This document shows, one piece after another, positions 25,265 through 35,341 of a DNA stretch of 64,000 nt (within the stretch, counting starts at the first letter, position 1; each line of letters starts with the position of its first letter). A program made the position numbers and the translations under genes. The notes beneath the pieces were generated by a model. It worked only from the letters and a program-made list of their open reading frames with translations. It did no database searches and was not told the DNA's origin. This stretch comes from Clusia tigrina (Eukaryota; Arthropoda; Insecta; Diptera; Clusiidae): positions 372,001-436,000 of the forward strand of contig CAKKTE020000077.1 of assembly GCA_920105625.2 (NCBI GenBank), given 5' to 3'.

Positions 25265-25542
25265 CACTTGGTTGCAATGTGCGCTAAATTATGTATGGGA
25301 ATGATATAATGGTGTTGGCTCGTGTTTGATTATTGACAACGGTGCAGTTTTGTCCGTCACTTTATTGTTATGTATATTTTAACCAATCTGCATAAAATTG
25401 ATATAAATAATTGTACAATTCCAATAAAGAATCAGAATCACCTTAACTGCCTAAGTGTTCTCTATTAAAGTTATACGGTTTCAAGTGACCTATAACATTT
25501 CAACAAGTTCTTGGTTTATGTACCAAGGAGCTAACTTCAACA
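25265..25542 (+). repeat. right LTR of roo-like BEL element (long form)
   Basis: Matches the left LTR on both sides of a 137-bp block (25310-25446) that the left copy lacks. That block contains CCAATAAAG, a likely poly(A) signal, and a TATAAATAA stretch, so the long form is probably ancestral and the left copy deleted. It ends AACA at 25542, four bases before the LTR of element C. Confidence 0.78.
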
Positions 25543-25546
25543 TATA

Positions 25547-26098
25547 TGTTAAATGACATTCGGTACGTATATTAAAAATGGTTATTTATTTTCTTTGGAT
25601 GTCGGGAAGTAAGTGAGCAGAAGAACGACTGCGTAACGGTTGCAGAAGGTCGTAGGGGTGAACTGAGACCCATTTCAGGGGTGCCGCGGACACACCCTTA
25701 TTGGCACATACGTGGTGGTAAAGCCGCACGGGAGAGAAAGCGGCTGGCATTTCTGAGGAAGTTTTTGGCAGAACAGACGGATCAGGAAGTTCCTCTGCCT
25801 TGGGGCGAAGCCAATAGATTGTGCCAGGAAATGTTCAGGCTGGAACAAGCGGAGATTAGATTTTACAGCTAGCTTTAAGAGTTTTGGTGTAAGTAAGATC
25901 GGAATGTTCGTTAATTATAAGCATTAAATTCGTTGGTAGCAACACAGAGATAAATTGTGTAATTTATAAAAACTTATGGACAACTGTTAGCTAAGCTGGA
26001 TAACTCAGGAAAGACCATTGTATTCTTTAATAAACTTGTAATAAATCGTTGAATAAGATAAAAGAAAAATTTGAAATAAAATATAACCAGTTTTAACA
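25547..26098 (+). repeat. element C 5' LTR (552 bp) with an internal ORF
   Basis: Begins TGTTAAATGACATTC and ends CCAGTTTTAACA, so the terminal inverted repeat is TGTTAA/TTAACA. It sits 48 bp before the gag ATG. It contains several AATAAA signals near its end (26028-26080). A 63-codon open stretch at 25681-25872 (start GTG), rich in Arg/Lys/Glu, lies within it; I recognise no domain, and it may be chance or an unusual leader peptide. It abuts the BEL LTR with only TATA between. Confidence 0.72.
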
Positions 26099-26145
26099 AC
26101 TATTGGGTTGATTCAACGGGATATTTATTGGATTAGGCATAGTAC

Positions 26146-28715
26146 ATGGGACTATCGAAGGAAGTGAAGGAGTTGCTGAAATCCCAGGAAGTGGTGAGCA
26201 AAGAGGTCCAGAGGTTGATTTCCAACTTCAGGAAGGACCGGAAGGATGTAAAAACGGTGAATTATTATCACAGACGAATCACCGAGTTGCGAGGTTTGGT
26301 GGAAAACCACGTAAAATTACTGCCGCACAAGGAGGTGTGTAGGGACGACGAATACTTTGCGTCGAATTTTCCTGGATATGTGGAAAATTTAGTGTCACGG
26401 TGGCTCAAATTATTCGAAATGGATTTAGCAACAATTGAGGCACCGAGTGGGTCTCCGTTAATGAGCAAAGAAGACGCACAGGACGAGTTAAAAGCAGTAA
26501 AAACAGAGGTGAATCCTTTCACCGAGAGGGTATTCGAACATTTCGAAGCAAGCGCGGGTAAGACTGAAGCCCAGACGTTGTGGGAGGAGGCCAGAGTAAG
26601 GGGTAGAATATCGCCTTTGGAAGCAGCCGATTTGGCGCTGACTGCTATCTTGAGCAGGAGGGAAAAGGAATTAGAGGAAGTACGTAAGGAAAAGGAGGAG
26701 CTGAAAGCTGATAGAGAATTCCTTAAAAATAAAGCTAAGAAACTCTAATGACGGCTCGAGGAAACAGAGGAGGAAGCTTCGTTGTTAGAGTAAGAGAATT
26801 TCAGGGTTAGGGGAGCGACGGTAGAAGTGAAGCCATCCCAGTTGAGGGCAAGGTCGGCATCGACGTCGAAAATACGAATGCAGACGGTTCAAGCTTCGAT
26901 ATAGGAAGTGACGCCCCAGTGAACCCGAGGACACCTCGTTCCGAAAATAGTAGTGAGGGATTGCGATTTAGGAGGGCTACCGAGTAGTTTCATTAGAGAC
27001 CAGGCACAGCGCGAATCGCAGGTGAATAAGAAAGCAGCGACTCAACCGACGAGCGTAGGGGGAAAGGATAAAGCGTCTCAGTCGGAGGAGCCTATATACG
27101 ACACGCCAACTCGGTTGAAAGCACGGCGGCCACTTAGTTTGCGCCCGGATCTGGTTAAGCATCTATTGGAAGAGGGGATTAATAGCCAATTAGCTACACA
27201 AGAGGTGAGCGGTACAGTTATTCCTGTAGTGGTTAACTCGACAGTCAGAATGAGCATTCTAGAGGTGGCCAAAGCTGTGGAGAAGCTTGCTATGTTTTCT
27301 GGCGTTGAGATTTACGATCTCAGGACGGAAATCAGGAGGTTCAAGGAGGGATGCGAGCTTGCCCAACAAAGTCTTCCGGGAGTGCAGGTGGAACACTTGA
27401 TAAGATGCATAAGACAGAGAACAACAGGGGACGCGTTTGATTTGTTGGCGCATAGCCCGGTGGACAACCTGACTGATTTATATGCTCTCTTGGACAGGAT
27501 ATACTTGAAACAAAAATCGTACGACGTACTCATAATAGAGATCCAGGAGTCTACTCAGAAGCCTGGAGAGGAATTGAGAGCCTTGGGCCGTAGGCTCCAG
27601 TCACTGGGGAGTGCAGCGAGTGTAGAAGCAAACAGGCAATTCTCTGAAGATAGAGAGGGCAATGGTGACGGTGTTCAAGGCCGGCTTAGTAAACAGGGAC
27701 TTGGCCAATTACACGCTAAGTCTGACAGAACGATCAATGGCAGATTTGATAGCGGCGGTTACGTCTGCAGAGGTGGCCATTCAGCAAAGAGCCACGACGG
27801 GGGCATATGCTGGACGAGTGCACCCGCTGGTTCGAGTGTCCCGCGACAAGAATTGGGGGCTAATGGGAAACGGGGAATGGAGCATAGAGATCGACGACCA
27901 GCTGTAGAGGTCGCATGCTCATTTTGTAATAGGCACGGGCATTTCTGGGATGAGTGTCGGATGAGGAGGAATACTCCGTTTTGTGAGGATTGCGGTAGTT
28001 ACGGACACCAAAGAGGGACGAGTTGTCCAAGGAATGCATCAGCAAGGCAACAGGGTAGACAGTACTACTCCAGAGAAAGCTTCGGAAATCAGCAACAAAG
28101 TACCATTGCCAGTCAGCAGAGACCCGTGTTGCCTCGTGGAAACCCAGGGGACCGCACATGGCAGCGGAACACGGGGGGCACTAGTAATAACCATCATACC
28201 TATTGTTCGCATCAAAACCAATCATACGATGCAAGGAACGAACGGCAAGGAAGTCGCCAACCGACCTGTACATGGTGTGGGCGCATTGGCCATATGGCAG
28301 AGAACGGTTTCGTGAGGAACAGCCACAGGCAGAATCAGGGAAACCGGTAGGGGGCCAACCTCAGCCTATAGGTTGGAAACCGCAGAACACTGCTAATATA
28401 CAGGCACCAAACGTGGTTCTCACGTCAGCGACAGTCGAGAAACCACAGACTCCGAAGACACAGGATACAGCACTCTTAGGGACAATAAATTTCTTTTGTC
28501 TATTGCTAAGCCTGTTCGGGGTAATTCGCCAGAGAGCAGTGGGGTTAGTCAGGAACTACCTATCTGGTATATTAATATATATAGGAACACATTTTAATAA
28601 TATTAGTGAAAGATGCAGACAGGTAATTCAGCCGGCCAGGGGTATGACAGCAGATTTAAAAAACTGCATTAGGAAGATGAATGATAGTGCGGAAAATTTC
28701 GTAAATCGTGTTTAA
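26146..28715 (+). pseudogene. element C gag with zinc knuckles, and gag-pol junction segment
   Basis: Starts at ATG 26146 (MGLSKEVKELLKSQEVVSKE) with a long coiled-coil N-domain, open to 26748 and ending in a Lys/Glu helix. It is broken, then resumes at 26953. The capsid core (27270-27560) has KLAMFSGVEIYDLRTEIRRF. A frameshift near 27650 and a compensating one near 27905 leave the segment VNRDLANYTLSLTERSMADL in another frame. Three Cys-His units follow: CSFCNRHGHFWDEC, CEDCGSYGHQRGTSC and CTWCGRIGH. A frameshift near 28312 moves into a segment to 28715 with a hydrophobic stretch LLGTINFFCLLLSLFGVI that I do not recognise. It would package element RNA. Confidence 0.78.
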
Positions 28716-28717
28716 GT

Positions 28718-28924
28718 ATGTTTTTTGGTAGCACCGCTAGATTTATGAGAGACATGTGTAGAGATCCTCCGCGATATAAAAATTTTTTGGCTAACAATTT
28801 CAACATTCAGTCCACCTACACGGATGATTCTTATGTGGTCATTCCGTGTAAGGCAGCAAAAGCAGGTCTTCTGGTATTATTGCTGGACACAGGTGCGGAT
28901 ACCTTTTTAGTGGCTCATGAATAG
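28718..28924 (+). pseudogene. element C aspartic protease, truncated
   Basis: Short retropepsin fragment. LLVLLLDTGADTFLVAHE holds the D-T-G active site. The rest of the protease and the first half of RT are deleted: the next recognisable sequence (28925 on) is already the RT motif C region. Confidence 0.75.
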
Positions 28925-29825
28925 CATTCTAACTGGTCTGCATGGTATTGACTGTTTTGTATACCTATATGATATATTGGTATATGGAAGGAATCTGTCA
29001 CACCACAGTAGCAAGTTGAGTAAAGTTCTGGATCGACTGAGGCAGCATGGTCTCTAGCTCAACACGAAGAAGTGTAACTTCCTGCGAAGCGAGGTGGTCT
29101 ATCTGGGACAAAAGTGTACTGAGAAAGGTGCGCTTCCTGATCCTGTGAACATAGAATGCGTCAAGAATATTGCTCAGCCAAGAAATAGGAAGGACGTACA
29201 AGCTTTTCTTGCTTTAGCAAATTATTATAGGAAATTCTTGAAGAATATGGCACAGCTGCCGCTGCCAATCACGAAATTGCTACATAAGGACACACAATTC
29301 GAATGGACGGAGTCATGCCAACAGGCGTTCAAAGGTTTGAAATTGGCTATTATGACACCGCCCATCCTGATTTACCCGGACTTTAATAAGCATTTCATTT
29401 TAACGACAGACACCAGTGGTGAAGCTCTGGGAGCGGTTCTTTCGCAGGAACAAGAGGGTCGCTATCGTCCCATAGCTTTCGCGAGTAGAGCGCTGAGCGA
29501 GACAGAGAAACGGTTCTCTACGCTAGAGTGGGAGGTGCTCGCTATAGTCGGGGCCACTCGTAACTTCAGATCATACCTTTTGGGGAGGCAGTCCACGGTT
29601 TACACCGACCACCAACCGCTAAGGGGAATTGTAAATTTGAAAGATCAAACGTCTAAACTGGCACGGTTCAAGCAGAAGTTGTCCGAGTACACATTTGATA
29701 TGGTGTACAAGCCAGGGAAAACGAATTTGTATGCGGATGCGCTGAGTACGGCGCCGCAAAATACGAGTGCTCTGAGAATCACTGAGAATATCGCGGTCAG
29801 GGAATTGCGATCAGTAATGGGCTAA
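28925..29825 (+). pseudogene. element C RT C-terminus and RNase H
   Basis: Begins at HGIDCFVYLYDILVYGRN, where Gypsy RTs have YxDD; the first catalytic Asp is Tyr here (TAT for GAT), so RT activity is lost. A TAG at 29056-29058 interrupts the thumb. From 29094 an open stretch of 243 codons carries KDVQAFLALANYYRKFLKNM and RNase H with LTTDTSGEALGAVLSQ, STLEWEVLAIVGA, YTDHQPLRG and NLYADALS. It would degrade the RNA strand after reverse transcription. Motifs A and B are deleted. Confidence 0.87.
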
Positions 29826-30236
29826 TGGAAAGGTCAAAAAGGGAACGAATGATAGTGAGGGCATGGATTGAGTTAGACAGGGTATAAGTGGAACTGGAGT
29901 TTTTGGAAGCAAGGGCAGTTTCTTTTGACATCACGAAAGATTGGTGAGCATACATGTTTATAAGGGAGGGGTTGAGACGGTGTCTCGCTAGACTGGAAAA
30001 TATAAACGTAAAAGAACAGGAAAATTTGCGGAAAGCGCTTGGGAATACAGCAGCGCGGGTCCAACAGGTAATAACTCGGTTAAGGTACGTCTCCAGAATT
30101 ACCTTTTGTTGCGGACGCTGTAATTGAACTGACGGAGCAGAAGGAGATTGAAACGGTGTTAAAAGATTACCATAATTCTCCTTTGGGGGACACCAGGGTT
30201 TCATGAAGACGTAGGCGTATACGCAAGAACTATAGG
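29826..30236 (+). other. degenerate linker between RNase H and integrase of element C
   Basis: About 410 bp without an open frame; position implies the eroded RNase H tail and integrase zinc domain. Nothing else seen. Confidence 0.45.
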
Positions 30237-30657
30237 TTGCCTAAAATGATGTTGGATATACGGAAACTCATCGCTGGGTGTGAAAGCTGTCAGCAGAACA
30301 AGGTATCAAGGCTAACAAGAATGCCTATGCAACTAACTGATACTGCTAACAGAGCATTCGAAAAGGTGTTCATGGATATGGTGGGACCATTGCCCGAGAG
30401 CTCGTCTGGGAATAAATACATCCTAACATGCCAGGACAACCTATCTAAGTACTTTATAGCAGTTGGCATGCCGGATGCGGAGGCAACCACGGTAGCTAGG
30501 ATTTTCTTTGGGGAAGTTGTAGCAAAATTAGGTGTCCCAAAGATACTGGTAACAGATAACGGCACTAATTTCATTTCGAGAATTCTTTCTGAAACGTGTA
30601 AACTGTTAAAAGTGAAGAAACTTCACATCACCCCGTATCACCCTCAGGCTAAAGGTT
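30237..30657 (+). pseudogene. element C integrase core, cut before catalytic Glu
   Basis: Shows the second half of the zinc domain (CESCQQNK), KVFMDMVGPLPESS with the first catalytic Asp, and ILVTDNGTNFIS with the second. The sequence continues to ITPYHPQAKGS and there fuses, in frame, with RT of another element at about 30658, so the catalytic Glu is lost. The resulting ORF (30237-30881) is an integrase-RT chimera of 214 codons. Confidence 0.85.
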
Positions 30658-30881
30658 CGTTCGGGGGTGGTTCGCCCATCATCGAGCCTGTAATCGACCT
30701 GCATAAAGCCTTCTACCAAATCCCGGTTGCCAAAGCTGACATCCCGAAAACGGCTGTCAGAGCACCATTCGGCCTCTTCGAGTACGTGGGTATGCCATTA
30801 GGCCTGTGTAACTCCGCGCAAACGCTACAGCAGCTAATTCATCATCTGCTGAAGAAACTTCCCTTCGTGTGGGGCATCTGA
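30658..30881 (+). pseudogene. D2 reverse transcriptase fragment (CsRn1/Kabuki-like)
   Basis: VIDLHKAFYQIPVAKADIPK (motif A) and GLFEYVGMPLGLCNSAQTLQ (motif B), ending LLKKLPFVWGI and a stop. It corresponds to 18300-18507 and shares with it the deletion just before motif A. It is in frame with the integrase of element C on its left. Confidence 0.83.
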
Positions 30882-31662
30882 GACCCATGAGAAACACTTA
30901 CACCATTTGAGCCAACAGTTTGAGACGCTGAAAGCGGCGAATCTACGCATCAATCTGGATAACAGTTTAACAGTTTCCTCCAGTTTAATGCTCGAATCGA
31001 ATACATTCCTGGGGGAGACAACGTTGTTGCAGATGCACTCTCGCGAACCTGCACGGTCTCGATGCCGTCCATCCTCGACGACACCATCATCAGCCTGGAA
31101 CAAGCCTCTTACGTAGAGCTGCCTCACTTTCTGGAGAACCCGCGTATCCAACTAGATCGTCTCGTTTTCAACGACAGCGAGATCTACTGTCTGGTTACCG
31201 ATGGGGCGACACGGCCCTACTTGCCACCCAACCTGCGTCGAGCGGCGATTGGCGCCGTACACGGATCATCCCACTCGAGTGGTAGAGCAACGGCGAAACG
31301 ACTGGTGACGAAGCATGCGCAAGGACGCGCTCCGCTGGTCCCGTGAATGCCAACCATGCCAACGGGCGAAGATCCATCGCCACAATCGCGCCGAGTTACA
31401 GAGCTTCGGGGTGACAGACGACAGGTTCTGCCATTTACATGTAGACATTATCAAGCTACCGCTGGTGAGAGGGTTGTCGCACTGCCTGACCATCATCGAC
31501 CGCTTTTCCAGATGGCCAGTGGCTGCCCTACTCCCGGACAACCGTCGCACGAGCTTTTTTCGACAGTTGGGTATGTACTTTCGGCAAGCCCCTTACCATC
31601 ACTTCCGACCAGGGAGGTCAGTTCGAGGGGGAGCTTTTCACAGCCCTCGCCAAAATGATACC
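30882..31662 (+). pseudogene. D2 RNase H tail and integrase fragments
   Basis: Broken pieces of the same pol in several frames. NVVADALSRTC-like sequence (31025-31060) marks the end of RNase H and ILDDTIISLEQASYVELPHF the spacer. An integrase zinc domain with WSRECQPCQRAKIHRH (about 31337-31385) is followed by HLHVDIIKLPLV (first Asp) and LTIIDRFSRWPVAALLP. A further piece reading TSDQGGQFEGELFTALAKM (second Asp, about 31600-31650) ends at the LTR. The catalytic Glu region is missing. At least four frame changes. Confidence 0.8.
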
Positions 31663-31862
31663 TGTCGCTGCCGCACATTGTATTCATGGCAAGCGGAAAT
31701 AGCCTGTGTTGGCTGCTGAATGTCGGACTTTGCGTTTCGGGCACTTTCTTTTTCCCTTTTTTTTTGCTGCGCTGGAGCCGGACGGACGCCCGCATCTCCT
31801 TTAATTTAGGGAATACTTTTTTAATAAACGCTTAAGATTGATTGTATCTTTATATTAAATTT
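31663..31862 (+). repeat. D2 3' LTR fragment
   Basis: Matches 16575-16771 along most of its length. It starts at CTGTCGCTGCCGCAC; the corresponding left copy has CTGT twice about 85 bp apart, so the shorter start here may come from a deletion between the two CTGT motifs. Confidence 0.7.
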
Positions 31863-31888
31863 TATTTCATTCTTCTTTTTTATCGTTT

Positions 31889-32546
31889 TTGTTTGACAAC
31901 GCGACCACACAGCAACTTGCCAAATATACGAGTATATATTCCCTGTGCGCTATGTTTGAAATTGTAAAAAAGGAAATGGAAGATTTTACCTGCGTAGTTT
32001 GTGGCTCCAAGTATTCTAAGAAATGGAATCTAGAAAGGCATCAAATACAAATGCATTCTATTGAAACTGGTTGTGAAGTGAAAAATGAAAAAAGAGAAAA
32101 TCTGAGTGTTGAAAATTATAATAATAACGATCACAATTGTAAAAAAATTTCAAAAAATAGCGGCAAAATTAATGATGATGATGATGTAGCTAATTGTTCA
32201 AAATCTAATAATGACATTTTATGTACATGGTGTAATGTAAATGTGAATAGTAAAAATTAGTATCATCACGTTAGAAGAATTTACATAAGAAGAATAGCGT
32301 AAAGATTATATGCGGTAATCTAAAGAGAATATAATATCTCTTCAAGAACAGAATTGAGACATAGATGACTACAGAAAGTGTTTGTTTTCTATTATGGAGA
32401 TATGTTTGCATTTAGATCACACATCATTAGATCAAATATACACAGAACAATTACATAAATATATTTTAAGTTCTTATGATGATATAAATACTTATGCTTG
32501 CGGTCATTACAAAATTGATGATGATTTTAATGATATAACAATTTAA
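31889..32546 (+). pseudogene. C2H2 zinc-finger ORF relic of unknown origin
   Basis: A 123-codon open stretch (31889-32260; better Met starts inside, e.g. MFEIVKKEMEDFTC) has one good C2H2 finger, CVVCGSKYSKKWNLERHQ followed by QMH, then Asn/Lys/Asp-rich sequence and CTWCNV. Beyond the stop at 32258-32260 other frames read HLDHTSLDQIYTEQLHKYIL and ACGHYKIDDDF before a stop near 32546, which looks like an eroded C-terminus. I cannot name the family. Its AT-rich, Asn/Lys-rich style resembles virus-like DNA such as 4257-5413, but that link is only a guess. Confidence 0.4.
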
Positions 32547-33018
32547 AAATGTATAAATCAAGAAATAGTAAAATGAAAAACATTAGTTTTATTTTAGGTA
32601 TAAAAAATATTTCATTTTATTTTCAATAACCACAAAAGATAGTATGCTCGTTGCTTACTATTGTTATACAAATATAAATAGGAAACTATGTATATAGATA
32701 TTAAAGACTCAAAGTTATGCTTCTGAATCAAACTAAATTAAATAAATAAATTGCAGTTAATTTTTAACATGTAAATTAGTATTTATGTATATAATGCACA
32801 CATATTCATCAGAATTGATTTATTAACTTAAACTGAAACTCAGAATTGATTTATTAACTTAAACTGAATTTACCACATGTACAATTTTATCAAAAATATA
32901 ACAAATAAGTACTAACGATTAGTAACAATTACAAGTATGGATAGGAGTGTAAACATCATCAAAGTAAAACAAAAGTCAGGAAACTCCAGCAAAGCATTAC
33001 ACAAAATTGAAATACAAA
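32547..33018. other. AT-rich interval before LINE F ORF1
   Basis: No gene seen. It contains a direct duplication of about 28 bp, with (C)AGAATTGATTTATTAACTTA repeated near 32811 and 32841. Its right part is probably the LINE F 5' UTR. Confidence 0.5.
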
Positions 33019-33930
33019 ATGAATGCAAGAACAAAGGCCGTGTCTAAACCAGTCTTGTCCCCTGCAACCCCGCACACTAACGCAATTAAAGAGAGTTTTT
33101 CTATGAGCGCCGTATTGCAACAGCTAGAAAGTGGTATGGAGAGGCAGAAGGAGAGCATCGTTGCTGAGCTACGTTCAGCATTGAAAATGTCCGAGGATCG
33201 GATGATGCAGAAATTAAGTGAAACTGCGGCGGAACTCTCAAACATAAAGTCTTCGCTAGTACTGTTTGACAAAAGAATTTCTGCTGTTAAAAACGTGAGC
33301 TCTGAAGTCTTTGAGTTGCGAAAAGAACTGGTGGAAGTCCGAAAGCGGGTAGAGAAGTATGAAAAGTCTGCTTCGGGTGCTGTTCCTGGTTTGGAGGGTG
33401 AGCTTTTGGCAATGAAATCCCAGTTGGCAAGGCAGGATAATGCTGCAGTCGCATGTGACATGAGGATATGCGGCGTTCTGTGCATCGAACAGGAGGATCT
33501 ACCCGGTATGTTCTCTAAATTGTGTTCTTACGCTAATATTACTCCACCTGTCGTAAGGGCTATCTATAGGGTGAAGAGTGAACACAACAAAGCCACTATT
33601 ACTGATCCAGTTATAGTGGTAAAACTAGCTTCACCCTACGATAGGAACCTTGTTTTAAGAGGTATTGCTGCTTTTAAACGCACTACTCATGGCACCTTAT
33701 GTTTACGGCATGCTGGATTCAATTCGGACGTGCCAATTTACGTGAACGAAAACCTAACAAAGCTGAATTACGAAATAATGCGAGCGGCAATCCGCTTGAA
33801 AAAGCAAAAGCACTTGTTCGCAGTATTCACTTTGCGGGGTCTGGTACACGTGAAGTGTGCTGAGAATGCGAGAGCAACGCGTATAGATTCTTTGCAGCAG
33901 GTGAGCGGTCTTTTTCGTGGAGAGGAATGA
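33019..33930 (+). CDS. LINE F ORF1 protein (coiled coil plus RRM-like C-terminus)
   Basis: Intact ORF of 303 codons from ATG 33019 (MNARTKAVSKPVL). The N-terminal third is a coiled coil (LQQLESGMERQKESIVAEL and VFELRKELVEVRKRVEKYEK). The C-terminal half, with DMRICGVLCIEQEDLPGMF, VVRAIYRVKSE and PIYVNENLTKLNYEIMRAAI, is the conserved nucleic-acid-binding module of CR1/L2-like and related LINE ORF1 proteins. No zinc knuckle. It would coat LINE RNA and chaperone priming. The 400 bp after its stop are non-coding, so ORF2 is a separate cistron. It is one of few uninterrupted ORFs here. Confidence 0.8.
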   Translation: MNARTKAVSKPVLSPATPHTNAIKESFSMSAVLQQLESGMERQKESIVAELRSALKMSEDRMMQKLSETAAELSNIKSSLVLFDKRISAVKNVSSEVFELRKELVEVRKRVEKYEKSASGAVPGLEGELLAMKSQLARQDNAAVACDMRICGVLCIEQEDLPGMFSKLCSYANITPPVVRAIYRVKSEHNKATITDPVIVVKLASPYDRNLVLRGIAAFKRTTHGTLCLRHAGFNSDVPIYVNENLTKLNYEIMRAAIRLKKQKHLFAVFTLRGLVHVKCAENARATRIDSLQQVSGLFRGEE

Positions 33931-34328
33931 TTTGTCTTTCATGACAATTGTTATATTTGATGTTTTCTCTTCTGAGCCTATATTCAATCATTTGATTTTA
34001 AATTACTGTTTTTATATTATAATGTTACACTTTTTTATATTTTTTGTTGTGGATACTATATATGAGTATGTATACTTAAGTAAGTTATTATTGTTCACAG
34101 TTGTGCAGAATTCATTGTACCTTTTTAAATGCTCTTGCAAGTTGCTCTTAAATTCAGATCGTAACCAAACTGTATGTGTAGCCAAATTAATATTAAGGAG
34201 AGTATATGATCGTATACTCTCATTGCTAACTCATCGTAGCTACAGTCGTTCCGAATGGTCTAATTAACCTATCAGTGGGTTCCAGAGATAGTAATTATAA
34301 CCTTATTCGTATTCTTGGTAGATTACAA
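33931..34328 (+). other. LINE F inter-ORF spacer
   Basis: AT-rich, no gene. An inverted repeat (GAGAGTATATGAT/ATCGTATACTC, 34197-34221) lies about 110 bp before ORF2. Confidence 0.5.
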
Positions 34329-35190
34329 ATGGGAATGAAAATTTGCCATATAAATGCACAAAGCTTAATGAATAAGATGGATGAGTTCAAATATCTATTT
34401 GAGGGTTCTGGCGTTGATTTTGTTTGTGTGTCTGAAACATGGTTCATGCCATCAATGCAGAGTAGTTTTTTTGGTGTCAAGGGATACAGATTGTTTCGTG
34501 TGGATAGAGTGACTCATGACGGCGGGGTGGCAATTTTTGTGAGGGATGGTATTGCGTGCAAAGTCCATAGCAAATCTGTTTGTGAAGGTCAGCTTGAGTA
34601 TTTGTTTTTAAGTGTTGACAATGGAGTTGAAAGACTTCTTGTGGGCTGTGTCCACAGACCTAATCGTACAATTGACATACAATCACTGATAGATCACATT
34701 CGGGCAATTTCTTTGAACTTTCAAAGTATTGTTATTGCAGGAGACTTCAATAGCAATATTCTAGTTGAGAGCGGACTGGTCATGGAAATGTTGGCATTGG
34801 GCTTGGTTTCCGCCAATACAACATCACCGACACATTTTACGGGGACAAACAGTCCGCTGTTGGACGTGTATTTTATTGATGATTTGAAGAAGATTAAAAT
34901 TTACGAACAACTCCCTACTCCCTGTTTTTCAAAACATGACCTTATTTTTCTGACGCTTGATTTTACACTTAATACGACAACCAAAGTTTTGAGATACCGA
35001 GATTTTAAAAATATTGACTACCAACATTTGTGTTCTAAACTTGACACTGTACATTGGAACTTTATATATTTTATGCCCTCAGTAAATGACAAAGTGGAAT
35101 ATCTACAATCTAGTATTAAATGTCTTTTTGATGAATTTGTCCTAATGAAAGTGCGCACCGTTGAGCATAAAGAGCAGCCTTGGTTTACTA
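34329..35190 (+). pseudogene. LINE F ORF2, APE endonuclease part
   Basis: Start taken at ATG 34329 (MGMKICHINAQSLMNKMDEF). APE-type endonuclease with HINAQSL (Asn), CVSETWF (catalytic Glu), HDGGVAIFVRD, IAGDFNSN (Asp/Asn), PLLDVYFID and FSKHDLIFLTLDF (SDH-type His). It nicks the target for reverse transcription. The coding frame is interrupted after HKEQPWFT at 35190 by the Jockey insertion and resumes at 39728; before the insertion it is open. Confidence 0.87.
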
Positions 35191-35341
35191 AATTTTTTTT
35201 TTTTTTATTACAAGAATTTATTATTTATTGAATTTGCTTAAATTAAGCCTAACAATATATCAAATCTTAAAACTAGTCACTAAAAAATAATTTTAACCCA
35301 AATTGTATTTGGCCATCAAAATTTCGGTTCTGCTTTGCTCT

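Larger units (their letters stand above)
19574..25542 (+). mobile_element. roo-like BEL/Pao retrotransposon with env gene
   Basis: Two direct LTR copies (19574-19714 and 25265-25542) flank gag, protease, RT, integrase tail and an envelope gene in + orientation. A deletion of roughly 2 kb removed the RT thumb, RNase H and most of integrase (junction about 22685). The left LTR lacks 137 bp present in the right one. No target duplication was found. Confidence 0.83.
25547..30657 (+). mobile_element. Gypsy superfamily retrotransposon C, 3'-truncated
   Basis: 5' LTR, gag with zinc knuckles, gag-pol junction segment, protease, RT-RNase H and integrase in + orientation. RT is internally deleted and integrase is cut at 30657, where CsRn1-like sequence (D2) begins. 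It is distinct in sequence from Gypsy B and D. No 3' LTR was found. Confidence 0.82.

Noticed and set aside
18508..31662. A single CsRn1-like element split by everything between 18508 and 30657
   Set aside because: Both flanks contain the same 210-bp RT segment, about 94% identical, which is far longer than a target duplication, so two copies or a segmental duplication fit better.
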